Below, piece by piece: positions 42,301-49,599 of a stretch of 64,000 bases of DNA. The position numbers and the translations under genes were made by a program. How positions within the stretch are numbered: the stretch's first letter is position 1; each line of letters opens with the position of its first letter. The notes beneath the pieces are model-generated. The model saw only the letters and a program-made list of their open reading frames with translations, did not search any database and was not told where the DNA came from. The stretch comes from Pseudaeromonas sp963677375 (GTDB lineage: Bacteria > Pseudomonadota > Gammaproteobacteria > Enterobacterales > Aeromonadaceae), in contig CAXXIF010000004.1 in NCBI GenBank assembly GCA_963677375.2, positions 62,001 to 126,000 on the forward strand. Reading direction: 5' to 3'.

Positions 42301-43099
42301 GGTACGTCTCAAGCAGTGCGAGGATGCGCGTCAACAGGCACAGACCCGACTGCTGGAGCGGGAACGAGCCCTGCAGCAGCAACAGGAGCGCACCCAGCAG
42401 GCATTGCAGCAGTTGCCCGTCGAGGCGTGTGGGCCCGAGGGGGCCTTGGGCTCCTGGCGGGATATGTGCCAGCAGCAACAGCAGCAACTGGAAGCCGAGC
42501 TCTTTGACTGGCGGCGTCAGTTGTTGCAGGCCGATGCGGCGGAACAACAACAGTCCCAGATCGCCGCGCAGATTGCGCAGCAGCAGACGGAGGCTGACCG
42601 CTGGGGCGGGTTGGCCGAATTGATTGGCTCGGCTACTGGCTCTAAGTTTCGCACCTTCGCCCAGAGTCTGACTCTGGAGCGTCTGTTGCTGGTGGCCAAT
42701 GAGCATCTGGCCGAGCTGGCACCCCGTTATCAACTGCAACGGGTTCCCGGTACCGATCTGGCGCTCCAGGCCATCGATCGGGATATGGGGGACGAGATCC
42801 GTGGCGTCGAGTCTCTCTCCGGTGGGGAAAGCTTTCTGGTCTCTCTGGCGCTGGCTCTCGGTCTGGCCTCGTTATCCACCCGAGAGACCCAAGTTGAATC
42901 GCTGTTTATCGATGAAGGGTTCGGCACTTTAGATCCCGAGAGTCTGGATATTGCCCTGGCTTGTCTGGACTCGTTGCAATCGACGGGACGGCAAATCGGG
43001 ATCATCTCCCATGTGCAGACTCTGGTCGAGCGGATTGGCGTCCAGATCCGTATCGAGGCGCTGGGGGGGGGCGAGAGTCGGGTGCTATTACCGGCTTGA
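39335..43099 (+). CDS. sbcC: Exonuclease subunit SbcC (Rad50 family), long Gln-rich form
   Basis: ATPase partner of SbcD. Walker A is GNTGAGKST (residues 37-45). Two very long coiled-coil arms flank the zinc hook CPLC (614-617). The C-terminal half of the ATPase has signature SLSGGESFLVSLALALGLASL, Walker B SLFIDEGFGTLD and SHVQTLVERI. At 1254 residues it is about 200 longer than E. coli SbcC (1048), and the arms are extraordinarily rich in Gln, Leu and Glu (QQQ runs throughout). The codon pattern leaves large spurious open frames on both strands. Overlap with sbcD indicates translational coupling. Confidence 0.96.
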   Translation: MKILALRGENLASLSRPFAIDFNHGILGSSGLFAITGNTGAGKSTLLDAICLALYDQMARFVANRKHQAEIGREDEADRLKANDVRHILSRGKASGFAEVDFIGIDGQIWRARWQLRRARNRVDGKYQKQERSLECLSSQQLHAGNKRDVQELIDYQVGLNWEQFRRAVILPQGEFAAFLKASVDERSALLERMTGTELYSELSVAAFERGKEERQKLEVLQGQFDGVAPLDAEAKVALQAELTAGLQRLEQLRLWLEQWRHQESMRQQEHELALHLHDARQALAEQEQQWQASLEARHQLAQVEKVQVARPLFDELARTLLELGQIETEMTALQQRVEEANGADQHWSQQVAFQQQKLLQLESEIRLRQPELNEARELDGLQQEKERQRRELEPQQQELLRQMTGWRLTLEAGQSRQQERQRQRVELGQWLERRQGIGRVAHKWQPLFNVLREALQDRRRQQQWRLELRELVRQQEDKQQLQSRLEQSWAEARHQYQLRSEQLQQLELQHPMAELEEAQQALQQLQRLTERSRQLRELAEQAGQATRHDQEQRLLAAHQEQRRQELLAQEQELLPELLRLREQLALSAHELQQAHASQNLQEYREQLIEGESCPLCGSTTHPWAHQHPQSEGVLLRLMAQQQFLQQHVDQRQQALTQCQVQAQQLAEQVLRQQQLLAQSAVQLEQMAQRWEALRDGCEGVFPAWPAMNADWLSLVALLARLQHESQQQWQLQGEAWEQRRQFQVQQQLWRQQVEQLQHQALAAERHVHDLLRQQTELQTLRLGLEQQLSHLGERILLSEQSLDEQLGQSEWRGWLEQPDAEQAILQWQQECQHYLQYQEQWQRLEQSQQQAQPELAALSAQLEAGMQQLQQLERTLQQLQQQGSALRLRREQCLGGRPVGEVETEWQLKLEQLREAVSQAQRQRQLSSESKASASATLESLRQRQQQVTAQRREALRGWLRHEQQLAIPEYELQRLLAFGSEWIREERVRLKQCEDARQQAQTRLLERERALQQQQERTQQALQQLPVEACGPEGALGSWRDMCQQQQQQLEAELFDWRRQLLQADAAEQQQSQIAAQIAQQQTEADRWGGLAELIGSATGSKFRTFAQSLTLERLLLVANEHLAELAPRYQLQRVPGTDLALQAIDRDMGDEIRGVESLSGGESFLVSLALALGLASLSTRETQVESLFIDEGFGTLDPESLDIALACLDSLQSTGRQIGIISHVQTLVERIGVQIRIEALGGGESRVLLPA

Positions 43100-43148
43100 G
43101 GGAGGAGAGCACCGGGATAGCGCGAAAGAAATGGGCTTATCCCGGTGA

Positions 43149-43166
43149 TTTTCATAAAAGTGTCAT
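43149..43166 (+). promoter_or_regulatory. Pho box upstream of phoB
   Basis: TTTTCATAAAAGTGTCAT matches the PhoB consensus CTGTCATAAATCTGTCAT (two 7-bp repeats, 4-bp spacer). A TAATAAT-like -10 follows about 10 nt downstream, as usual for PhoB-activated promoters lacking a -35. Confidence 0.8.
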
Positions 43167-43225
43167 GAAAAGTTCTAATAATGCCGCTAGCGAAAACAAG
43201 GAGCGTCATTTAAAAGGCTAACAGC

Positions 43226-43915
43226 ATGTCAAGAAGAGTATTGGTTGTCGAAGACGAAACCCCGATCCGGGAAATGTTGTGTTTTGTTCTGGAACAAAAA
43301 GGATTTGAACCGATTGAGGCGGCTGATTTTGAACAGGGGCTGGCCAAGGTCGTCGACCCGTTCCCGGATCTGATCCTGCTGGATTGGATGTTGCCGGGGG
43401 GCAGCGGTATCCAGTTCATCAAGCAGATGAAACAGGATGAGCTGACTCGCATGATCCCTATCATCATGCTGACCGCACGGGGTGAGGAAGAGGACAAGGT
43501 GCGTGGACTCGAAGCCGGTGCCGATGATTACATCACGAAACCCTTTTCTCCCAAGGAGCTGACGGCTCGTCTCAAGGCGGTGATCCGTCGGGCCATGCCA
43601 ACCTCGACCGAAGAGGTGATCGATGTGCAGGGGCTGAAGCTAGACCCCGTTTCCCATCGGGTGACGGCGAATGAGCAGGCCCTGGATATGGGACCGACCG
43701 AATTCAGATTGCTGCATTTCTTTATGACCCATCCAGAACGGGTCTACAGTAGAGAGCAACTGCTGAATAATGTCTGGGGGACCAATGTTTATGTTGAAGA
43801 CAGAACCGTTGACGTGCATATTCGGCGCCTGCGCAAAGCGATTGCCGAATCAGGACATGATGTGTTGATTCAAACGGTGCGAGGCTCGGGGTATCGTTTC
43901 TCCACTCGTCTGTAA
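43226..43915 (+). CDS. phoB: Phosphate regulon response regulator PhoB
   Basis: An OmpR-class response regulator that turns on phosphate-starvation genes. The 229-residue protein has the receiver domain with acidic pocket E9/D10, phosphoacceptor Asp53 in LLDWMLPGG, switch Thr in MLTARGEEEDK and Lys in YITKPFSPKEL. The winged-helix domain ends VRGSGYRFSTRL. Length equals E. coli PhoB (229). A Pho box indicates autoactivation. phoR follows 20 nt later. Confidence 0.97.
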   Translation: MSRRVLVVEDETPIREMLCFVLEQKGFEPIEAADFEQGLAKVVDPFPDLILLDWMLPGGSGIQFIKQMKQDELTRMIPIIMLTARGEEEDKVRGLEAGADDYITKPFSPKELTARLKAVIRRAMPTSTEEVIDVQGLKLDPVSHRVTANEQALDMGPTEFRLLHFFMTHPERVYSREQLLNNVWGTNVYVEDRTVDVHIRRLRKAIAESGHDVLIQTVRGSGYRFSTRL

Positions 43916-43935
43916 ATCTGTCACTGAGGAATAAC

Positions 43936-45231
43936 ATGCTGGAACCCTATTCCTGGGGCCGACTCATCAGAAAGAGTCTGTATGTCATCTATCCCCCATT
44001 CTTGTTGTTGGGGTTCATCTCGGGGCATTGGGCACACAGTTTGCTCATTGCCACCGCGTTGCACCTGGTCTGGCTTTACTACTATCAAAAAAAATTGGCC
44101 GACTGGTTGTGGAAGGATCGCAGCCTGGTGCCGCCCCAGGGACCAGGAACCTGGGAGTATATTTTCAACGGTATCTATCGGTTGCAGCAGCGGCATCGCA
44201 CTCGGCGTCGCGAGCTGGCGAGCGTGATCCGTCGTTTTCGCGAGGGGGCCGAAGCCTTGCCGGATGCCGCCGTGGTGTGCCGGAATGATGGCAGTATCGT
44301 CTGGTGTAACCGCTTGGCGGGACAGTTATTAGGGTTTCGCTGGCCGGAGGATGCCGGACAGAACATCAGTAACCTGATCCGCAGCCCGACCTTTGTCGCC
44401 TACCTCAAGGGCAAGGAGTTTCATGAGCCGCTGGAGATGGCCTCGCCGGTCAATGAGGAACGGATACTCGAGTTTCGCATCATGCCCTATACCGAAGATC
44501 AGTCCATGATGGTGGTGCGTGATATCACCCACCTGAAGAGTCTGGATGCCATGCGCAAGAACTTTGTGGCCAATGTCTCCCATGAATTGCGCACCCCGTT
44601 GACTGTGCTCAAGGGCTATCTGGAAATGGTGGAGGAGGCGCCCTCCGAGGTCATGTGGCGCAAGATGCACAGGGTCATGCTGGAGCAGACTTTACGCATG
44701 GATACGCTCGTCAACCAACTGCTGGTGTTGTCTCGCATCGAGGCGGCTCCGGATATCGATCTGAACCGGGTTGTGGATGTGCCGACCATGCTCAGCCTGC
44801 TGGAGCAGGAAGCGCGTGCCATGAGTGGTGAGGCGGCGCATCAGTTCGAGTTCCGCGTCGACAAGACGTTGCGTATTCACGGCGATGGTGAACAGTTGCG
44901 CAGTGCCCTGACCAATCTGGTCAACAATGCCATCAAATACACACCACCGGGCAAGCGCATTCTGGTGGAGTGGCGACGTGAAGGTGGGCGCGCCGAGTTC
45001 GCGGTGACCGATCAGGGGGAAGGGATTGCCAAGGAGCATCTGGGCAAGTTGACGGAGCGCTTCTACCGCGTGGATCGTGCCCGTTCGCGGCAAACCGGTG
45101 GTGCTGGTCTAGGGTTGGCGATTGTCAAGCATGCCCTGAGCCATCACGATACCCATCTGGAAGTCGAGAGTGAACTGGGGTTGGGGAGTCGTTTTAGTTT
45201 CGAGATCCCGGCTCGGCTGATCGTCCGGTAG
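43936..45231 (+). CDS. phoR: Phosphate regulon sensor kinase PhoR
   Basis: Inner-membrane histidine kinase for PhoB. The 431-residue product has an N-terminal membrane hairpin (about residues 14-48), a charged linker, a PAS domain (about 95-200), the dimerisation motif NVSHELRTPLTVLKGYLE with phosphoacceptor His216, and a catalytic domain with NLVNNAIKYTPPGK, DQGEGIAKEHL, and GGAGLGLAIVKHAL. Length equals E. coli PhoR (431). Confidence 0.97.
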   Translation: MLEPYSWGRLIRKSLYVIYPPFLLLGFISGHWAHSLLIATALHLVWLYYYQKKLADWLWKDRSLVPPQGPGTWEYIFNGIYRLQQRHRTRRRELASVIRRFREGAEALPDAAVVCRNDGSIVWCNRLAGQLLGFRWPEDAGQNISNLIRSPTFVAYLKGKEFHEPLEMASPVNEERILEFRIMPYTEDQSMMVVRDITHLKSLDAMRKNFVANVSHELRTPLTVLKGYLEMVEEAPSEVMWRKMHRVMLEQTLRMDTLVNQLLVLSRIEAAPDIDLNRVVDVPTMLSLLEQEARAMSGEAAHQFEFRVDKTLRIHGDGEQLRSALTNLVNNAIKYTPPGKRILVEWRREGGRAEFAVTDQGEGIAKEHLGKLTERFYRVDRARSRQTGGAGLGLAIVKHALSHHDTHLEVESELGLGSRFSFEIPARLIVR

Positions 45232-45309
45232 GCTCGTTTGCTCATGGACGTCATTCAGGAAACGGTGGTTGCACAACCACCGTTTTTTTATTCGGCAAAA
45301 GCGCTTGGG

Positions 45310-45327
45310 TTGTCACACAACTGTCAT
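45310..45327 (+). promoter_or_regulatory. Pho box upstream of the PstS gene
   Basis: TTGTCACACAACTGTCAT fits the 18-bp PhoB site with two TGTCA-type repeats. It lies 83 nt before the coding start, predicting induction under phosphate starvation. Confidence 0.75.
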
Positions 45328-45409
45328 CTAAGGTTATTAAATTTGTCACGTCAGCAGGCAATACTTGCTCACGTCAAACAAGGACATTCCGTTCTAGTGG
45401 AGAAAGTGG

Positions 45410-46378
45410 ATGAAATTCAACAAGCTGGTTAGTGTTATTGGTTTTGCTGCCGCCGTGCTGTCGGCTAACACCTGGGCTGCGGTTGATGCAGACCTTCATG
45501 ACTACGAAAAGGTCTCCGGCATCTCCGGTAATCTCTCTTCTGTGGGTTCTGATACTCTGGCCAACATGATGACCCTGTGGGCCGAAGAGTTTAAGCGCGT
45601 TTATCCGAACGTGAACGTTCAGATCCAGGCCGCTGGCTCCTCGACTGCACCACCAGCCCTGACCGAAGGCACCGCTCAACTGGGCCCCATGAGCCGCAAG
45701 ATGAAAGACGGCGAAATTGAAGCCTTCGAAAAGCGTTATGGCTACAAGCCGACTGCTATCCCGGTAGCGATCGATGCCCTGGCGGTGTTCGTGCACAAGG
45801 ATAACCCAGTCAAGGGTCTGACCATGATGCAACTGGACTCCACCTTCTCCAGCACTCTGAAGTGTGGTGGCTCCATCAATGCCGTTAACTGGGGCGACCT
45901 GGGATTGACCGGTGAGTGGGCTTCCAAGGACATCCAGTTGTTCGGTCGTAACTCAGTATCTGGTACCTACGGTTACTTCAAGGAACATGCCCTGTGTAAG
46001 GGTGACTACAAGAACACTGTGAGTGAACAGCCTGGCTCTGCTTCCGTGGTGCAATCTGTGTCTGCTTCTTTGAACAGTATTGGTTACTCAGGTATCGGTT
46101 ATGTGACCTCAGGTGTTCGCGCTCTGCCGCTCTCCAAGGATGGTGGCAAGACCTTCATCGAGCCGACAGAAGCCAATGCCATCAGCGGTACCTACCCGTT
46201 GTCGCGCTACCTGTTTATCTACGTCAACAAGCAGCCGAACAAGCCGCTGGAGCCGATGCAGCTGGAGTTCCTCAAGCTGGTTCTTTCCAAAACCGGTCAG
46301 GAAATCGCCGAGAAGGATGGTTACATTCCGTTGCCAGCCTCTGTCGTGAAGAAAGATCTGGCACTGTTGGCGAAATAA
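45410..46378 (+). CDS. pstS: Periplasmic phosphate-binding protein PstS
   Basis: A 322-residue periplasmic solute-binding protein with a clear signal peptide (1-23, cleaved after NTWA). Phosphate-binding segments are VGSDTLANMM, the QIQAAGSSTAPPALTEGTAQLGPMSR stretch and LFGRNSVSGTYGYFKEHAL. It is of the Vibrio/Shewanella PstS type rather than the E. coli one. A terminator follows directly, so no pstCAB permease genes accompany it here; either the transporter is elsewhere or this is a stand-alone scavenging/sensing protein. The preceding Pho box ties it to PhoBR. Confidence 0.92.
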   Translation: MKFNKLVSVIGFAAAVLSANTWAAVDADLHDYEKVSGISGNLSSVGSDTLANMMTLWAEEFKRVYPNVNVQIQAAGSSTAPPALTEGTAQLGPMSRKMKDGEIEAFEKRYGYKPTAIPVAIDALAVFVHKDNPVKGLTMMQLDSTFSSTLKCGGSINAVNWGDLGLTGEWASKDIQLFGRNSVSGTYGYFKEHALCKGDYKNTVSEQPGSASVVQSVSASLNSIGYSGIGYVTSGVRALPLSKDGGKTFIEPTEANAISGTYPLSRYLFIYVNKQPNKPLEPMQLEFLKLVLSKTGQEIAEKDGYIPLPASVVKKDLALLAK

Positions 46379-46405
46379 GCGCTCGCGCTGATTCTGCAAA
46401 CGGTC

Positions 46406-46441
46406 AACAACAGGGAGGCATTCGCCTCCCTGTTGTTTTTT
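46406..46441 (+). terminator. Rho-independent terminator of pstS
   Basis: A 14-bp perfect stem (46406-46419 with 46424-46437) with loop attc, followed by T residues. It may also serve convergent ansA. Confidence 0.92.
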
Positions 46442-46465
46442 GTGCTGCCGCTTCGCCAGCAATGG

Positions 46466-47476
46466 TCAGTTGATGCTGAGTTCGCCGCGCAAATCTTGCT
46501 GCATCAAGGCGCGGATCTGGGGGGCGTCATACGCTTGGCTCAGCAAAAAATGCAGCTTGGTCAGGGTCGCTTCTGTGGTCATATCAAAGCCTGAAATTAC
46601 GCCAGCTTCGGCCAGCGCATTGCCAGTCGCATAGCCGCCCATATTAACCCGTCCGCGCAGACACTGACTGAGATTGACGATGATGACACCCCGCTGGGAG
46701 GCCGTTCTGAGTTGCCCGAGCAGACGTTCGTCCTGGGGGGCATTCCCGACACCATAGGTCAGCAGGATCAGAGCCTTCACCGGCTGCTGCAGCAGATTGC
46801 CGATCACCTCGAACGAAATTCCCGGATAGAGGGTGACCACCCCGATCGGTTGCGGCTGGATCGGGTGAAGTTGCAGCTGCTGCCCTTGGGGCTGGCCCAA
46901 CTGTCCCGCGACTAGCTGGATATGGATACCAGCTTCCAGCAACGGCGGAAAATCCGGTGAGTCGAAGGCATGGAAGCCATCGGCATGAACCTTGGTACTG
47001 CGGTTACCGCGAAATAACTGGTTATTAAAAAACAGTGTCACTTCATGGATCGGGTAGTTCGCCGCCAGAAACAGGGCATTGAGCAGGTTCTGCTGGCCAT
47101 CGGAGCGCAATTCCGCCAGCGGGATCTGGGAGCCGGTGATGATGACGGGTTTTTCCAGCCCTTCCAGCATGAAGGAGAGGGCCGAGGCGGTAAATGACAT
47201 GGTGTCTGTGCCGTGCAGCACGACAAAACCATCATAGGCATCGTAATGGTCGCGGATATCTTCGGCGATGCGCTGCCAGTCGGCCGGAGTCATGTCCGAG
47301 GAGTCGATCAGCGGTGCGTACTCATGAATATGATAGGCGGGCATCTCGGCGCGGTGGAACTCCGGCATACCGGCCAGACAGTCCTCCATAAAGCCGGGCT
47401 GTGGAATGTAACCCTGCTCCGAGCGCTGCATCCCTATGGTGCCGCCGGTGTAGGCGATATAAATTTTCTTCTTCAT
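46466..47476 (-). CDS. ansA: Cytoplasmic L-asparaginase I
   Basis: Hydrolyses asparagine to aspartate and ammonia. The 336-residue protein has the first catalytic threonine motif YTGGTIG (residues 9-15), the second HGTDTM (88-93), and SQIPLAELRSDGQQNLLNAL. There is no signal peptide, so it is the AnsA (type I) form; E. coli AnsA has 338 residues. The ATG at 47476 (MKKKIYIAYTGG) sets this length. Confidence 0.95.
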   Translation of the reverse strand: MKKKIYIAYTGGTIGMQRSEQGYIPQPGFMEDCLAGMPEFHRAEMPAYHIHEYAPLIDSSDMTPADWQRIAEDIRDHYDAYDGFVVLHGTDTMSFTASALSFMLEGLEKPVIITGSQIPLAELRSDGQQNLLNALFLAANYPIHEVTLFFNNQLFRGNRSTKVHADGFHAFDSPDFPPLLEAGIHIQLVAGQLGQPQGQQLQLHPIQPQPIGVVTLYPGISFEVIGNLLQQPVKALILLTYGVGNAPQDERLLGQLRTASQRGVIIVNLSQCLRGRVNMGGYATGNALAEAGVISGFDMTTEATLTKLHFLLSQAYDAPQIRALMQQDLRGELSIN

Positions 47477-47523
47477 GACGAGTTTCCGGGATGGCAAAGC
47501 TGGATTATATGCGGCTGCCAAGA

Positions 47524-47554
47524 AAACAAAACCCCGGGTTTGGCCGGGGTTTTG
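47524..47554 (-). terminator. Rho-independent terminator of sppA
   Basis: caaaaccccgg (47527-47537) pairs with ccggggttttg (47544-47554) with loop gtttgg. Read on the minus strand it ends with TTTTGTTTTC. It separates sppA from ansA. Confidence 0.85.
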
Positions 47555-47600
47555 CGGTATCTGCAGGCTTGTGGTGCCCGCGGGTGGGGGGAACCTCGGT

Positions 47601-49442
47601 TCAGGGGGCGATCACCGGGCTCAATACATATTGCCCCTGGGGATCATCCAGTCGATTGAGCGGGGCCAGGGCCTGTTGGCTGCGGCCGAGAATTCCAGAG
47701 AGTTGCTGCAGCGCTTCGGGGGCGACCACTCGAGCCGCCTTGGCAAACAATTGCTTCATCAGTTGTTCGGAGGCCGAGAGTTTCGGCTCTACCGGCTCAA
47801 CCTGATAGTGGGTCAGCTTCGCCAGTTTAGCCGCTGCGGCGATGGCATCGGCTTGTGATCCCAGTTCATCCACCAGACCTAACTCCTTGGCATCCACGCC
47901 GCTCCAGACCCGGCCCTGAGCTATCTTGTCGACCGCTTCTGGCGTCATCTTCCGGCCCTTGGCTACCAGCTCGATGAAACGTTGATAGGTGTTCTCGACG
48001 TTCATCTGGATCACTTGCTTGATGTGATCCGGCAGTGGCCGACTGGGATCGATACCGGCGAAGTCGGTGGTGGCGATGCCATCGGTATGAATACCCACGT
48101 ATTCCAGCGCCTTGTCGAAGGAGGCAAACAATCCGAACACGCCAATGGAGCCGGTGAGTGTCGTCGGTTCGGCAAAGATGCGATTGGCATCCGCCGCTAT
48201 CCAGTAACCACCGGATGCCGCCATGCTGCCCATGGAGACCACCACGGGTTTGCCCGCCTGCTGGATGGCCTGCAGTTCGGCGCGGATCTGCTCGGCGGCA
48301 AAGGCGCTACCGCCGGGGCTGTCGATACGCAGTACCAGCGCTTTGATCTCAGGGTCTTTGGCTGTGGCGCGCAGCAGTTTCGCCAGGCTTTCACCACCAA
48401 TGGTGCCGGGTGCCTGTTCGCCATTCTGGATGGTACCAGCGGCGACAATCAGCCCGATTTTCGGTTGCTGGTGATCGGGATATTGCTCCGGCAGGCCACG
48501 GACATAGTCGCGCAGGCTGACATGCTGATATCCCGTTTCATCATCTGAGGTGCCGGCAAATTTGGCGATGATCCGGGTCCGCTCATCCTGAGTGGCCAGC
48601 ATATCCACCAGTTTCTGGCTCAGAGCATATTGGGCAGCATTGCCGTTAGCCGCTTTGAGACGACTGAGTAGCTGTTCCTTGCTGGGGGAGATAGCATCGG
48701 CCGCAATCTTGCGTGCGGTGGCGGCATCCTGCACATAGGCTTGCCAGAGTTGCCCCAGCCAACGGCTATTGGCCTCGCGGGCTTCGGGCGACATGTCATC
48801 CCGGGTATAGGGTTCGACGAAGGACTTGTAGGTCCCGACCCGGAACACATGGGGAGTGATATTGAATTTTTGCAGCGCCGATTTGTAGTAGAAGTTGTAG
48901 AGCCCCAGCCCCTGCAGCATGACGGCACCGGCAGGGTCCAGCAGTATCTGGTCGGCATGGGCCGCCAGCAGATATTGATGCTGAACGAAGAAGTCACCAC
49001 TGGCGATGACCGGCTTGCCACTGCGGCGGAAGTTGTCCAGTGCGCGGGTGATCTGCCCTAACTTGCTCAGGTTGCTGGCTTCCAAGTCCTGCAGTTGCAG
49101 CACTATGCCCTTGATCTTCGGATCTGTGGCTGCCTGCTGTATGGCATACACCACATCACTCACCCGCGTTTCACGGGGGACTTCATCACCGGCCAGCCAT
49201 TTTTGCAGTAACTGGCTGGAGGGTGCGCTGACGGTGCTCTGCTCGACCAGTTGACCAGAGAGATTCAGCACCAGGGCCCCCTCTTTGAGCTGTAGTTTCT
49301 CTTGTTCATCCTGACTCAGGGCTACAACAGCCAGCAGAATGAGCAGCAGGAAAAGCAGGTTAATCACCAGTTGGCGGGTGAAATTCAGTAGCCGCCAGAT
49401 CGTTTGCACCAGCCATTTGAAGGGACGAAAAAGGGTAGCCAT
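47601..49442 (-). CDS. sppA: Signal peptide peptidase SppA (protease IV)
   Basis: Membrane-anchored protease that degrades cleaved signal peptides. The 613-residue product has one N-terminal membrane helix (about residues 24-43) and two tandem S49 domains. The catalytic dyad is split between them: Lys206 in GTYKSFVEPY and Ser410 in GSMAASGGYWIA, as in E. coli SppA (618 residues, Lys209/Ser409). The conserved LRIDSPGGSAFA strand precedes the serine. Confidence 0.96.
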   Translation of the reverse strand: MATLFRPFKWLVQTIWRLLNFTRQLVINLLFLLLILLAVVALSQDEQEKLQLKEGALVLNLSGQLVEQSTVSAPSSQLLQKWLAGDEVPRETRVSDVVYAIQQAATDPKIKGIVLQLQDLEASNLSKLGQITRALDNFRRSGKPVIASGDFFVQHQYLLAAHADQILLDPAGAVMLQGLGLYNFYYKSALQKFNITPHVFRVGTYKSFVEPYTRDDMSPEAREANSRWLGQLWQAYVQDAATARKIAADAISPSKEQLLSRLKAANGNAAQYALSQKLVDMLATQDERTRIIAKFAGTSDDETGYQHVSLRDYVRGLPEQYPDHQQPKIGLIVAAGTIQNGEQAPGTIGGESLAKLLRATAKDPEIKALVLRIDSPGGSAFAAEQIRAELQAIQQAGKPVVVSMGSMAASGGYWIAADANRIFAEPTTLTGSIGVFGLFASFDKALEYVGIHTDGIATTDFAGIDPSRPLPDHIKQVIQMNVENTYQRFIELVAKGRKMTPEAVDKIAQGRVWSGVDAKELGLVDELGSQADAIAAAAKLAKLTHYQVEPVEPKLSASEQLMKQLFAKAARVVAPEALQQLSGILGRSQQALAPLNRLDDPQGQYVLSPVIAP

Positions 49443-49599
49443 CCGTATCTTATCTCCGGAAAAGTAAGGCGTTCATTATGGGGCTGCCTTCCGAAAATAC
49501 CAAGGATGCGATCGCTACCACGAATGGAGGAACCCTTTTTGCCGGTCGCCGGGATGATCACTATCCTCAAGGGGTGGTTGGTCTGAATCCGGAGACATG

